Shown here one piece after another: positions 16,493 through 25,621 of a stretch of 64,000 bases of DNA. The notes under the pieces are model-generated. The model was given only the letters and a program-made list of their open reading frames with translations, was not told where the DNA came from and did not search any database. Each line of letters opens with the position of its first letter. The stretch's first letter is position 1. A program made the translations under genes and the position numbers. The DNA is from JBFGCA01 sp041567315 (GTDB taxonomy: Bacteria > Acidobacteriota > Thermoanaerobaculia > Multivoradales > JAHEKO01): positions 1-64,000 of the forward strand of contig JBFGCA010000003.1 of assembly GCA_041567315.1 (NCBI GenBank). The letters are read 5' to 3'.

Positions 16493-17992
16493 CTACTTGC
16501 CTTTGGCCGGCACGTCGGGCCGGTCATCGGCTCCCTCGGCGAGGGCGAAGAGCATGTTGCGGCTGGCCACGTAGAGGGTGCCCCGGTAGGCGATCGGGGT
16601 GGTGTAGACCGCGCTGCCCAGGTTGGTCTCGGACAGCACCACCGGCTCACCGTCCCTGCCCTTGCCGGCCTCGAGCACCACCACGTCGCCGTCCTCGTCG
16701 CCCAGGTAGACCTTGCCGTCGGCGGCGAAGGCCGAGCCCCAGACCGCGGCGAAAGTGTCGTAGGTCCAGTAGTGCTCGCCGGTCTCGGCGTCGAGAGCGT
16801 AGAGGAAGCCGCTCAGGTCGGGGATGTAGACGATGCCCTGGTAGATCGCCGCCGTCGAGATGGTGCGGTGGAAGTCCTCGCCGCCGCGATGCCAGACCGC
16901 CGCCTTGCCGGTGACGTCGCCGGTCCCGGTGGCGTCGATGACCCAGAAGTGGCCGACGCCCTCGCCGTGCTCGGGGTCCTGGCCGACCCCCAGGTAGACC
17001 CGCTCCTTGTAGATCACCGGCGTGCCGATGATGTTGTTGCGGGTGCCCATGCCGCCCAGCTCCCAGACCGAGTCCTTGGGGTTGAGGTCGAACTTCCAGA
17101 TCGGCTTGCCGGTCGCCGGCTCGAGCGCGTAGACCCAGCCGTCGCCGCCCGGGAAGATCACCTGCGGCCGGCCGCCGATCACCGCGTAGGCGGGGTTGGA
17201 CCACTGGCCGTGGAGGATGTTGCCACCCGGGAGATCGGACTCCCAGACCAGCTTGCCGGTCCTCTTGTCGACCGCGATGAAGCTGGGGGCGCGGGTGGCG
17301 GGGATGTTGACGTGCCCCTCGTCCACCCCGTTGCCGGTGACGGTGAACAGCAGGTCGCCGGCGGCGGTGGGGCTGCCGGCCGCCAGGTTGTGCGGGAAGA
17401 CCGACAGCTCGCCGATCATGTCCAGCTTCCAGACCACGTCCTCGTCGGTGGCGCCGGTGCGCTTCTCGGCGGTGAAGGGGCCGTCGTTCTCGCCGTCGCG
17501 GAAGCCCTCGACGTCGGCGGCGATCAGCTCGGCCCGGTTGGAGACGTAATAGAGCCGATCGCCCTCGACGTAGGGGGCCGAGCAGACGCCCTGGAGCGGC
17601 CAGTCGTGGACGCGGCCGGCCGGCAGCTTGGCGTGCGCCGCCTGCCACAGGAACTCGCCGCTGCTTGCGTCGAACACCAGCACGTTGCCGCGGTCGCCTT
17701 CGATCGCCGGGTCGCGCCCGCCCTCGTTGTTGGTGCCGACGAAGACCTTGCCGCCGGCCGCCACCGGTCCGCCGTAGCTCTGCGAGCCCAGCGGCTGGCG
17801 CCACTTGACGTTCTCGCCGGTCTTGACGTCCCAGCGCGCGGGCAGCCCGGTCTCGGCCGAGATCATGTTGCGCTGCGGGGTGCCGCCGAACATCGCCACC
17901 TCGGGCTCGGCGCCGGAGGCGGCGCCCGGCGACAGCGTCGCCGGCAGCGCGGCAAGGAGAAGGAAAGCTGGAAGCTGGAGTGGTCGGGTCAT
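16493..17992 (-). CDS. Exported PQQ-like beta-propeller protein
   Basis: A 499-residue protein with a signal peptide (about 1-28) and a full propeller. Blade motifs include VLVFDASSGEFLWQAA, IAVDKRTGKLVWESD, YALEPATGKPIWKFD and LYALDAETGEHYWTYD. The opening MFGGTPQRNMISAETGLP is shared by a common family of secreted pyrrolo-quinoline-quinone-like repeat proteins. Start ATG at 17992 overlaps the stop of the larger propeller gene (ATGA), so both are probably made together. Enzyme activity is not evident; a structural or electron-transfer role in the periplasm is possible. Confidence 0.86.
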   Translation of the reverse strand: MTRPLQLPAFLLLAALPATLSPGAASGAEPEVAMFGGTPQRNMISAETGLPARWDVKTGENVKWRQPLGSQSYGGPVAAGGKVFVGTNNEGGRDPAIEGDRGNVLVFDASSGEFLWQAAHAKLPAGRVHDWPLQGVCSAPYVEGDRLYYVSNRAELIAADVEGFRDGENDGPFTAEKRTGATDEDVVWKLDMIGELSVFPHNLAAGSPTAAGDLLFTVTGNGVDEGHVNIPATRAPSFIAVDKRTGKLVWESDLPGGNILHGQWSNPAYAVIGGRPQVIFPGGDGWVYALEPATGKPIWKFDLNPKDSVWELGGMGTRNNIIGTPVIYKERVYLGVGQDPEHGEGVGHFWVIDATGTGDVTGKAAVWHRGGEDFHRTISTAAIYQGIVYIPDLSGFLYALDAETGEHYWTYDTFAAVWGSAFAADGKVYLGDEDGDVVVLEAGKGRDGEPVVLSETNLGSAVYTTPIAYRGTLYVASRNMLFALAEGADDRPDVPAKGK

Positions 17993-20208
17993 GGATTGGA
18001 GGTCACCTTGAGGTTGTCGAAATAGACGGGTGTGGGGGAGTAGCCGGACAGCCCGGGCGCGCCGTCGACGATGGGCAGCGGGTCCTCCAGCTCGATCGTC
18101 CACGCTTCGGGCTCGGGAGCGTCGCGACGCCACGCCTTGCCCCGCACGGTGGCGCGCTCGGCGCCGGCGTCGACGCGGAGCTTCATGCGGTACCAGACGC
18201 CGGGCTCCCACGGGTAGTCGACGGTCTGCATCATCCGCAGCCCCGACTGCCAGGAGTGGACCTCGAGCCGCTGATGGTTGCCCATCAGCTCCATGGTGTA
18301 GCCGCCGTTGATGAGCCCCATGTCGGGCAGGGTGTCGCCGTCCCGGCTGCCCCGGAGGTCGGCCTCGAAGGTGTAGCCGGCCTCGTCCGGGTGCCCCAGG
18401 AAGGTCAGGTGACGGTGGATCTGGACCGGCGAGGGCTGCTTGGAGAGCACCCGGTTGCCGTCCAGCTCGACGACCTGGAAGGGGGACAGGTAGCCCATCA
18501 TGTAGCCCGGCCGGCCGCCGGGCTCGACGGCCTCGAAGTCCTCGACGAGCGGCAAGGGCGCCAGCGCCCGCAACCGGCCGCTGGCTTCCAGTCCGCCGGC
18601 CCGGGCGGTCACCAGAGCGGCCTGCGAGCCGGCGGCGGGGTCGGGGGTGACGACGCCGTCGGCACCGACGGTGCCGGCCAGGCCGGCCAGCGACCACTCG
18701 GCCGGCAGCTCGCCGATCACCCGGCCCAGGGCGTCGAAGGCCACCGCCCGGAAGCGCGCGGTCTCGCCGGTGCGGATCAGCGCTTCGGCGGGGACCACCC
18801 TCAGGCGCGCCGCCTCGGCCCCGGCCGGCGACCGCTCCTCGGCCGGCGGCGCCGGGGCGGTCCCGGGCTCGACCCGGAACGGCCGCTCGGGGTCGCCCAG
18901 GCAGTACAGCCCCTCCTCGGTGGTGAAGTAGATCCGCCCGTAGGCCACCGCCGGCGAGCCGTAGATCTCGGGGCGGCGCCCGTCGGGCGCGCGGATCTGC
19001 TCGGCGTCGAGAGTTCGTCCGCCGTCGGCCCCGGGCTCGACGATCAGGAACCGGCCGTTGACCTCGGTGGCGTAGACCTTGCCGTCGGCCACCACCGGCG
19101 AGCCCTTGCCCACCCGGCCCAGGTCGAGCTGCCAGCGCTGCTCGCCGCCGGCGACGTCGAGGGCGTAGAGGTTGGCCGAGTTGTCGATCACGTAGAGCAC
19201 GCCGCCATCGAGCGCCGGCGAGGAGAACCCCACCCCCAGCGGCGCCCGCCACAGCTCGTGGCTGGCGGTGACGTCGCCGGTGCCGGTGCCGTCGATCGCC
19301 ACCACCCGGCCCATCGTGCCCTCGTCGAGGTTCTCTTCGCTGTGGGCGGCGAAGACCGTGGTGCCGTCGACCAGCACCGAGGTGTTGATGCCGCGCTGGG
19401 AGAGCTCGAAGCCCCAGACCGGCTCGCCGGTCGCCGCCTCGACGGCGTAGATGCCGCCGCTGCCGTTGCCGGCGACGATCAGCCGCCGCCCGCCGGCCAC
19501 CAGCACGGCGGGGGTCGACTGGGTGTTCTTGTCGCTCATCGACGAGGCCGGCGTCGACACCCACAGCAGCTCGCCGGTCCGCTTGTCGAAGGCCCGGTAG
19601 CGATGGAGCGGCCGCGCCTCGGCCCCCCAGCCGGCGTTGGCGAAGGTGACGATCAGCCGCTCGCCGTCGACCAGCGGCGTCTGGGTGCGGCCCCCGTAGC
19701 CCTCCATGAAGGCGAACTCCTCGACCAGCTTGCGCTGCCAGACGACCGAGCCGTCGCGCGAGTCGAGACAGAAGAACAGCCCGCCGACGCCCTGGACGTA
19801 GAGATAGCCGGTCTCGGGATCGGCGGCCAGGTTGGCCCAGCCCACCCGGGTCCACGGCACCGAGGTGTGGTAGACGTTGAAGCGCCGCTCCCAGAGCTTC
19901 TCGCCGGTCCCGGCGTCGAAGCAGGCGACCATCTCCTGGCGGGTGATCCCCTCGCCGGCGCGGCCGTTGGCGCACACCCGGCCCTGGAAGACGACCGGCG
20001 TCGAGCGGCCGACGAAGTCGACCCGCCAGATCAGGTTCTCGCCGCCGGTCGACCAGCTCGCCACCAGCCCGGTCTCGGGCGAAGTCCCGTTGCGCGCCGG
20101 CCCCCGCCAGTGGCTCCACTCGGCGGCGGCGGCGCGATCGGGGACGATCCAGAAGGCGCCTGCTGCGGCCAGTAAGGTAGCGAGAACGATCTTGGGCAAC
20201 CCCTTCAC
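17989..20208 (-). CDS. PQQ-like propeller with Ig-like and C-terminal beta-sandwich domains
   Basis: A 739-residue exported protein that probably opens the long minus-strand transcription unit. A signal peptide covers about residues 1-29. A propeller (about 30-450) starts AEWSHWRGPARNGTSPETGL and ends near LYCLGDPERPF. An Ig-like segment follows (about 475-560, LRVVPAEALIRTGETARFRA), then a C-terminal domain resembling concanavalin-like or DUF1080 sugar-binding folds. GTG at 20208 is chosen because AAGGAG lies at 20221-20216, seven bases upstream; the 30 residues before it in the frame look non-coding. The extra domains suggest binding to a surface or polymer. Confidence 0.86.
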   Translation of the reverse strand: MKGLPKIVLATLLAAAGAFWIVPDRAAAAEWSHWRGPARNGTSPETGLVASWSTGGENLIWRVDFVGRSTPVVFQGRVCANGRAGEGITRQEMVACFDAGTGEKLWERRFNVYHTSVPWTRVGWANLAADPETGYLYVQGVGGLFFCLDSRDGSVVWQRKLVEEFAFMEGYGGRTQTPLVDGERLIVTFANAGWGAEARPLHRYRAFDKRTGELLWVSTPASSMSDKNTQSTPAVLVAGGRRLIVAGNGSGGIYAVEAATGEPVWGFELSQRGINTSVLVDGTTVFAAHSEENLDEGTMGRVVAIDGTGTGDVTASHELWRAPLGVGFSSPALDGGVLYVIDNSANLYALDVAGGEQRWQLDLGRVGKGSPVVADGKVYATEVNGRFLIVEPGADGGRTLDAEQIRAPDGRRPEIYGSPAVAYGRIYFTTEEGLYCLGDPERPFRVEPGTAPAPPAEERSPAGAEAARLRVVPAEALIRTGETARFRAVAFDALGRVIGELPAEWSLAGLAGTVGADGVVTPDPAAGSQAALVTARAGGLEASGRLRALAPLPLVEDFEAVEPGGRPGYMMGYLSPFQVVELDGNRVLSKQPSPVQIHRHLTFLGHPDEAGYTFEADLRGSRDGDTLPDMGLINGGYTMELMGNHQRLEVHSWQSGLRMMQTVDYPWEPGVWYRMKLRVDAGAERATVRGKAWRRDAPEPEAWTIELEDPLPIVDGAPGLSGYSPTPVYFDNLKVTSNP

Positions 20209-20298
20209 TTGGCAGCTCCTTGGTCTGGATTGCGGGAGAACGGCGCCGTTTGCTGGCAGCGGGCTGGGTAGAGGACCCAAAGCGCCGGGCGGCATCAT

Positions 20299-20314
20299 AC
20301 CGCGGGCCCGCGGT
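20299..20314. promoter_or_regulatory. 16-bp perfect palindrome in a divergent intergenic region
   Basis: ACCGCGGGCCCGCGGT is its own reverse complement. It lies about 90 bp upstream of the first propeller gene of the minus-strand run and 129 bp upstream of the plus-strand exported repeat protein, in the only spacer that separates the two. Position fits an operator serving one or both genes, but GC-rich genomes produce such palindromes by chance. Confidence 0.35.
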
Positions 20315-20442
20315 GTCCGGAGCGCGCGCCCGATGCCGCACCCGCTTCTCGTTGTTACGCGGGGCCTGGCGCCGGGGTTGAGGGCGTCGTTGGCATCCGG
20401 CCCGGGTACCGGGGCCTCGGCGGGTTTACACTGGCGGGACTC

Positions 20443-21738
20443 ATGCGACCTTCGACCGCCTGCGCGATGCTGGTCGCGGCGGGTGCCCTGGCCGTCGCCC
20501 GGGCGCAGCCGGTGCCCGATGGTCCGCAGTTCAGGGTCAGCTCGGCCGATTCCGGACCCGAGTCGGCGGCCGACGTGGGCGTGGCGCCCGATGGCTCGTT
20601 CGTGGTCGTCTGGGAGACCTCTCTGGCCACCCCGCAGATCCGGGGGCGGCGTTTCGCCGCCGATGGCGCTCCGCTCGGAGCCGAGTTCGCGATCAACACG
20701 TTCACCACCGGCGGTAGGGAGGAGATTCCGGCGGTGGCGGTCGCCGCGGACGGCTCTTTCGTCGTGGTCTGGGAGAGCGACACCTCAGCGGGTAACGACG
20801 ACGACCTGACCAGCATCCAGGCGCAGCGGTTCGATGCCGCCGGCGATCCGCTCGGGGCCCAGTTCCAGGTCAACGTGGTCACCACCGGATTCCAGGTCGT
20901 TCCGGACGTCGCGGCGGCGCTCGGCGGTGGCTTCCTGGTGGTTTGGAGGACGGTCGGCCCCGGAGGCTTAGGCGACTCGGCCATTCGCGGGCGGCGCTTC
21001 GACGCCGATGGCCTGCCCACCAACGACGGGCTGCTGCTGAGCGACAGCGGAGAGCAGCGCGCGCCGGCCGTCGCCGCCGGCCCCGGCGGCGGTTTCGTCG
21101 TCGTCTGGCAGCGGGGCTCTACCGGCACCGAGATCGACGCGCGCGTGTTGGCCACCGACGGCACCCCGGCCGGCGAGATCTTCCAGGTCAACACCTCCGT
21201 CGGCGGCAACCAGCTCGGCCCCGACGTTTCGTTCGGCTCCGACGGCGGCTTCGTCGTCGTCTGGGAGAGCTTTGGCTCGCCCGGGTCGGACGACTCGAGC
21301 TACAGCATCCAGGCGCGCCGCTTCCCCGTCGAGCCGGGGCTCGAAGACCAGTTCCAGGTCAACGCCGTGACCGAGGGCGCCCAGCGCTTCGCGCGCGTTA
21401 CCCGTTACCGGGACGGCGGGCTGCTCGTGGCCTGGCACAGCTTCTCCTCGGCCGGCGACGACGACGACCTGACCAGCATCCAGGCGCAGGTGCTCGGCGT
21501 CGCCGGGGAGCCCCTCGGCTCCCAGTTCCAGGTCAACGGCTACACGACCAACGCCCAGGACTACGCCGCCGTCGCCGGTACCGGCGACGGCAGGTTCGTG
21601 GCGGCGTGGACCAGCCAGGGCTCGGTCGCCGGCGCGGGCGTCCGTCGCATCCAGGGCCGGCGCTACCGGCCGGCCGCGATCTTCGCCGACGACTTCGAGT
21701 CCGGCGACAGCTCGCAGTGGTCGGGCGCCGTTCCCTGA
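20443..21738 (+). CDS. Exported repeat protein with FESGD C-terminal tail
   Basis: A 431-residue secreted protein of unknown function. A signal peptide (about 1-22) is followed by about six repeats of 55-65 residues of the form DGSFVVVWES...I.ARRFDA.G.PLG..FQVN, probably a beta-propeller or beta-helix. It ends in IFADDFESGDSSQWSGAVP, nearly the same tail as two other exported proteins in this window, placed exactly at the C-terminus. The tail lacks a hydrophobic helix and basic residues, so it is unlike PEP-CTERM or LPXTG sorting signals. It converges with the phosphatase gene, 16 bp apart. Confidence 0.8.
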   Translation: MRPSTACAMLVAAGALAVARAQPVPDGPQFRVSSADSGPESAADVGVAPDGSFVVVWETSLATPQIRGRRFAADGAPLGAEFAINTFTTGGREEIPAVAVAADGSFVVVWESDTSAGNDDDLTSIQAQRFDAAGDPLGAQFQVNVVTTGFQVVPDVAAALGGGFLVVWRTVGPGGLGDSAIRGRRFDADGLPTNDGLLLSDSGEQRAPAVAAGPGGGFVVVWQRGSTGTEIDARVLATDGTPAGEIFQVNTSVGGNQLGPDVSFGSDGGFVVVWESFGSPGSDDSSYSIQARRFPVEPGLEDQFQVNAVTEGAQRFARVTRYRDGGLLVAWHSFSSAGDDDDLTSIQAQVLGVAGEPLGSQFQVNGYTTNAQDYAAVAGTGDGRFVAAWTSQGSVAGAGVRRIQGRRYRPAAIFADDFESGDSSQWSGAVP

Positions 21739-21754
21739 TCTCGACGCCGGATGC

Positions 21755-22708
21755 TCACCGCCTCGGCTGGAGGGCGCGGTACTTGTATTCGAGCTTCTCG
21801 GCCCGCGACAGGCCGTCCCCCCAGTCGTAGAGGGCGCGCTCCCAGGAGCCGTGGACCGGGTTGGGGACCACGATCCAGCGCTCGCCCCAGTAGGCGGCGG
21901 TCTCGGCGAGACGGCGGCGGCGCTCCTCGAGGGAAGCGCGGAAGCCGGTGGCGAAGTCGCTGGCGTCGTCGCCGATCAGCAGCAGGATGCGGTGGGTCTC
22001 GGCGACGTGGCGCCGTCGGCCCGCCTTCTCGCTCTGCCACTCCGGGCGCTCGTAGCGGGTGAGCAGCGGGTCGCGGTCGGCGAGCAGCGGGAAGCCCAGC
22101 GCCTCGAGGTTGCGGCGGGTCGGCTCCTCGAGGTCGTGATTGCGGTTGGTGACGTAGAAGACCGCCACCCCGCGCTCGGCGGCCCAGGTGGTGAACTCGA
22201 CGGCACCGGGGACGGCGGCGGCCGCCGCCTCGTGGACCCAGCGCGGCCAGTTGCCGGCCGGGTCGTACTCCTCCTCGTCGAGCACCAGCCGCGCCTCGAA
22301 CGGCGAGTTGTCGAGCACCGTCTCGTCGACGTCGAGGATGACCGCCGGCGGCAGGGTGGCGTAGCCGCCGCTCTCGAGCTGCTCCGAGGAGGCGGTCCAC
22401 GCCGGGTCGGCCAGCGCCTGCTCGAGCCGCACCCGGGCCAGCCGGTAGGCCTGGACCGCCCCGGCCGGATACTCCACCGAGGTCTGGAGCCACAGCGTCG
22501 CGCCCAGCAGCTCGTGGGTGCGCGGCGCCGGCGCCGGGGCCGAGCGGCAGGCGCCCGACAGCGCCAGGGCCAGAGCAAGGACCGGCAGGACGAGCGGCCG
22601 GGCTCGAGACTGCGTTCTCCGGGCGACACCCGCGCAGCGCGTGGCCAGCTCGTCAGGCGGCGGCAGCAGACCGTTCACGGCGTCAGGGCCGGGGACTCTC
22701 TCGGACAT
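21755..22708 (-). CDS. HAD acid phosphatase / 5'-nucleotidase, lipoprotein e(P4)-like
   Basis: A 317-residue class C acid phosphatase-like protein of the HAD IIIB subfamily that removes phosphate from nucleotides or other monoesters outside the cytoplasm. The catalytic motif ILDVDETVLDNSPF lies near residue 123, FYVTNRNHD supplies the second motif, and LLIGDDASDF the acidic third. A hydrophobic segment followed by LALSGAC (near 50) looks like a lipoprotein signal, although the residue at -3 is Ser. The ATG at 22708 has AAGGAG a short distance upstream; it leaves an unusually long N-region of about 38 residues, so a later start is possible. Confidence 0.85.
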   Translation of the reverse strand: MSERVPGPDAVNGLLPPPDELATRCAGVARRTQSRARPLVLPVLALALALSGACRSAPAPAPRTHELLGATLWLQTSVEYPAGAVQAYRLARVRLEQALADPAWTASSEQLESGGYATLPPAVILDVDETVLDNSPFEARLVLDEEEYDPAGNWPRWVHEAAAAAVPGAVEFTTWAAERGVAVFYVTNRNHDLEEPTRRNLEALGFPLLADRDPLLTRYERPEWQSEKAGRRRHVAETHRILLLIGDDASDFATGFRASLEERRRRLAETAAYWGERWIVVPNPVHGSWERALYDWGDGLSRAEKLEYKYRALQPRR

Positions 22709-22806
22709 GGGTCGTTCTCCTTCGCGAGGCTCGCGCGGTCCGGGGAGCGGCCGACCCGAGGGTGGCGCCGAGTATCGGCCGCTGCGGGTCCCCACGCGGC
22801 GCACCC

Positions 22807-23799
22807 TTACAGCACCGAGTCGCCCGGCGGCACGAGCTGGTCGATCCGCGCGGCGTCCGCGGCGGCGACCTCGGTCTCCAGCGCCCGTAAACAGCTGTCG
22901 AGCTGCTCGGCGGTGCGCGGCCCGATGGTCGCCGAGGTCACCGCCGGCTGGCGGAGCACCCAGGCCAGGGCCAGCTCGGCCAGCGGCACGCCACGCGCGG
23001 CGGCCATCTGGACCAGCTCCTCGACCACCTCGAGCCGGCGCTCGAAGCGGGCGTCGGAGAGGTCGCCCGTCCAGTTCCGCGCCCGTGGGCTGTCGGCCGG
23101 GTTGGCGGCGCCCCGGCGGTATTTGCCGGTCAGCCACCCGCCCTCGAGCGGACTCCACACGATGTTGGCAATCCCGAAGCGCCGGCACATCGGGAAGTGC
23201 TCGCTCTCCATCGCCCGGCGCAGGATCGAGTAGGGGGGCTGCAGGGCCACGAACCGCTCCCAGCCGTGGCGATCGCTCAGCCACAGCGTCTGGACGATCT
23301 CCCAGGCCGGCAGCCGTCTCTGGCCTTCGACGTCGTAGTGATTGGTCGAGCATCCGAGGTAGCGGACCTTGCCCTGCCGCACCAGGTCGTCGAGCGCCCG
23401 CAGGGTCTCCTCCCACCGGACGTCGGGGTCCGGCCGGTGGATCTGGTAGAGGTCGATGACGTCGGTGCCCAGCCGCCGCAGACTGGCCTCGGCCTGCTCG
23501 TGGATGGCCTTGCGCGACAGGCCGCGCTGATTCGGGCCGTCGCCCATGGCGCCAAACACCTTGGTCGCCAGCACCGCCTGCTCGCGGCGGCCGCGCAGCG
23601 CCTTGCCGACGATCTCCTCGGACTCGCCCGCCGAGTAGATGTTGGCGGTGTCGATGAAATTGACGCCCAGATCGAGGGCTCGGTGGATGATGCGGATGCA
23701 CTCGTCGTGGTCCGGGTTGCCCCACTCGCCGAACATCATCGTGCCCAGACACAGCGGCGACACCCGGACGCCGGCGCTGCCGAGGCTGCGGTACTCCAT
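22807..23799 (-). CDS. Aldo/keto reductase
   Basis: A 330-residue NADPH-dependent aldo/keto reductase of the type that reduces aldehydes and ketones or acts on the potassium-channel beta-subunit fold. It has FIDTANIYSAGESEEIVG (about 48-65), which includes the catalytic Asp and Tyr, the Lys in LATKVFG, and the active-site His region in DLYQIHRPD. The C-terminal cofactor motif ATIGPRTAEQLDS is also present. It is divergent from the acyl-CoA dehydrogenase gene, with only 37 bp between start codons. The specific substrate is unknown. Confidence 0.92.
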   Translation of the reverse strand: MEYRSLGSAGVRVSPLCLGTMMFGEWGNPDHDECIRIIHRALDLGVNFIDTANIYSAGESEEIVGKALRGRREQAVLATKVFGAMGDGPNQRGLSRKAIHEQAEASLRRLGTDVIDLYQIHRPDPDVRWEETLRALDDLVRQGKVRYLGCSTNHYDVEGQRRLPAWEIVQTLWLSDRHGWERFVALQPPYSILRRAMESEHFPMCRRFGIANIVWSPLEGGWLTGKYRRGAANPADSPRARNWTGDLSDARFERRLEVVEELVQMAAARGVPLAELALAWVLRQPAVTSATIGPRTAEQLDSCLRALETEVAAADAARIDQLVPPGDSVL

Positions 23800-23824
23800 G
23801 GCCGCCGAAGTGTAGCGGTAGGCG

Positions 23825-23830
23825 TAGAAT
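23825..23830 (+). promoter_or_regulatory. Likely -10 box of a leaderless acyl-CoA dehydrogenase mRNA
   Basis: TAGAAT ends six bases before the ATG at 23837, which would place transcription start at or next to the start codon. No Shine-Dalgarno sequence is visible upstream of that ATG, consistent with a leaderless transcript. The whole divergent spacer is 37 bp and must hold promoters for both directions. Confidence 0.5.
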
Positions 23831-23836
23831 CACCTC

Positions 23837-25621
23837 ATGAGCTTCGTCCAGCAGCCGCCCGAGCTCGGCAACCAGTACCGCGACGACCGGATGCTGCGGA
23901 CATATCTGCGGCGGGTGCTGCCGGCGGCGGTGCTGAGCGAGATCGAGCCCCAGCTCGACCGGATGGGCGAGCTGGCGGGTGGCGAGCTCTATCGGCTGCA
24001 GCTCGAGGACCTGCCCAACGAGCCGGTGCTGACCCGCTGGGACGCCTGGGGCAACCGGGTCGACCGGGTCGAGCCCACCCGGGTCTGGCGGCGGGCGGAG
24101 CGGTTGGCCGCGGAGAAGGGGCTGGTGGCGATCGCCTACGAGGGCGCCCACGGCGCCGCCTCGCGGTTCCACCAGATGGCGATGGTCTATCTGTTCACCG
24201 CCTCGACCGACATCTACAGCTGCCCGCTGGCGATGACCGACGGCGCCGCCCGCGCCCTGCTCGAGGCCGGCAACGAGGCGCTCGTCGCCCGTGCGCTGCC
24301 GCGTCTCACCAGCCGCGACCCGGCGCGATCCTGGACCAGCGGCCAGTGGATGACCGAGACTCCCGGCGGCTCGGACGTGGGCGGCACCGAGACGGTTGCC
24401 CGCCGTGAGGGTGGCGAGGCCGGCGGCTGGCGGCTGTGGGGCCGCAAGTGGTTCACCTCGGCGGTGGACTCGCAGATGGCGCTCACCCTGGCCCGGCCCG
24501 AAGGCAGCCCGGCGGGCAGCCGCGGGCTGGCGCTGTTCTACCTCGAGCTGCGCGACGCGGCGGGGAGGCTCCAAAGAGTGCGCATCGAGCGGCTCAAGGA
24601 CAAGCTCGGCACCCGCAAGCTGCCCACCGCCTCGCTGACCCTGGAGGGCGTGCCGGCCGAGCCGGTGGCGGGGCTCACCGGCGGCGTCCGCAACATCGCC
24701 CCGATGCTCAACGTCACCCGCATGTGGAACGCGGTCAGCGCCATCGCCCTGATGCGGCGCGGTCTCGCCCTGGCGCGCGACTACGCCGGCAGGCGCACCG
24801 CCTTCGGCAAGCCGCTGGCCGAGCAACCGCTTCACCTCGACACCCTGGCGGCGCTCCAGGCGGAGCTGGAAGGGGCCTTCCATCTCACCTTCCGGGTGGT
24901 CGAGCTGATGGGCCGCGCCGAGGCCGGCGAGGCGAGCGACGCCGAGCGGCGGCTGTGGCGGGTGCTGACCCCGGTGGCCAAGCTGACCACCGCGCGGCAG
25001 GCGGTGGCCGTGCTGAGCGAGGTGCTGGAGAGCTTCGGCGGCGCCGGCTACGTGGAGGACACCGGGCTGCCGGCGCTGCTGCGCGACGCCCAGGTGCTGC
25101 CCATCTGGGAGGGAACGACCAACGTGCTCGCCCTCGACGCGCTGCGGGCGCTGGCGGCGGATCCGGATCTCGAGGTCCTCGCCGGCGAGCTGGAGCGGAC
25201 GCTGGGGCCGGTGGCCGGCGACGGGGACGTTTCGCAGCTGGCGACCGCCGCGATGACGGCCCGCCGGGCGTTCGAGCGGGCGGCCACCTGGTGGCGCGCG
25301 GCGGCCGCAGAGCCGCCGCGGGTCGAGGCCGGGGCGCGCCGCTTCGCCCTCACCCTGGGGCGGGCTTTCGAGCTGGCGCTGCTGGTCGAGCAGGCCCGCT
25401 GGTCGCACGCCCGCGAGGGCGATGCCCGGCCGGCGGCGGCGGCCCGCCGGTTGGCGGCCGCCGGGGTCGACGCCATCGCCCGGCTCGATCCCTGCGACGC
25501 TGCCGGCCGCGCCGACAGCCGTCTGCTGGCCACCGACCGGGCGCCGGCGCCGGCCGCGGCAGCCGTGCCGGAGCCTGCGGGCGCGACCTCGTCGGAGCCC
25601 GCCGGCCGCGCGCCGGCATGA
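23837..25621 (+). CDS. Acyl-CoA dehydrogenase, AidB-like
   Basis: A 594-residue flavin acyl-CoA dehydrogenase. It has MTETPGGSDVGGTET (about 172-187) for flavin and substrate contact, the LKDKLGTRKLPTASL segment and SFGGAGYVEDTGLP...PIWEGTTNV at about 398-430, which is the AidB/isovaleryl-like signature. The C-terminal 150 residues extend beyond a standard 380-residue enzyme, as in AidB. The last 40 residues are Ala/Pro rich and probably disordered. AidB proteins are linked to alkylation stress, others to fatty-acid oxidation; the choice is open. It overlaps the following hydrolase gene by ATGA. Confidence 0.9.
   Translation: MSFVQQPPELGNQYRDDRMLRTYLRRVLPAAVLSEIEPQLDRMGELAGGELYRLQLEDLPNEPVLTRWDAWGNRVDRVEPTRVWRRAERLAAEKGLVAIAYEGAHGAASRFHQMAMVYLFTASTDIYSCPLAMTDGAARALLEAGNEALVARALPRLTSRDPARSWTSGQWMTETPGGSDVGGTETVARREGGEAGGWRLWGRKWFTSAVDSQMALTLARPEGSPAGSRGLALFYLELRDAAGRLQRVRIERLKDKLGTRKLPTASLTLEGVPAEPVAGLTGGVRNIAPMLNVTRMWNAVSAIALMRRGLALARDYAGRRTAFGKPLAEQPLHLDTLAALQAELEGAFHLTFRVVELMGRAEAGEASDAERRLWRVLTPVAKLTTARQAVAVLSEVLESFGGAGYVEDTGLPALLRDAQVLPIWEGTTNVLALDALRALAADPDLEVLAGELERTLGPVAGDGDVSQLATAAMTARRAFERAATWWRAAAAEPPRVEAGARRFALTLGRAFELALLVEQARWSHAREGDARPAAAARRLAAAGVDAIARLDPCDAAGRADSRLLATDRAPAPAAAAVPEPAGATSSEPAGRAPA

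Noticed and set aside
20355..21209. Long minus-strand open frame rich in Thr/Pro/Ser opposite the exported repeat protein
   Set aside because: It mirrors the codon repeats of the plus-strand gene, has no ribosome-binding site and no recognisable domain; the plus strand has a signal peptide and family features.
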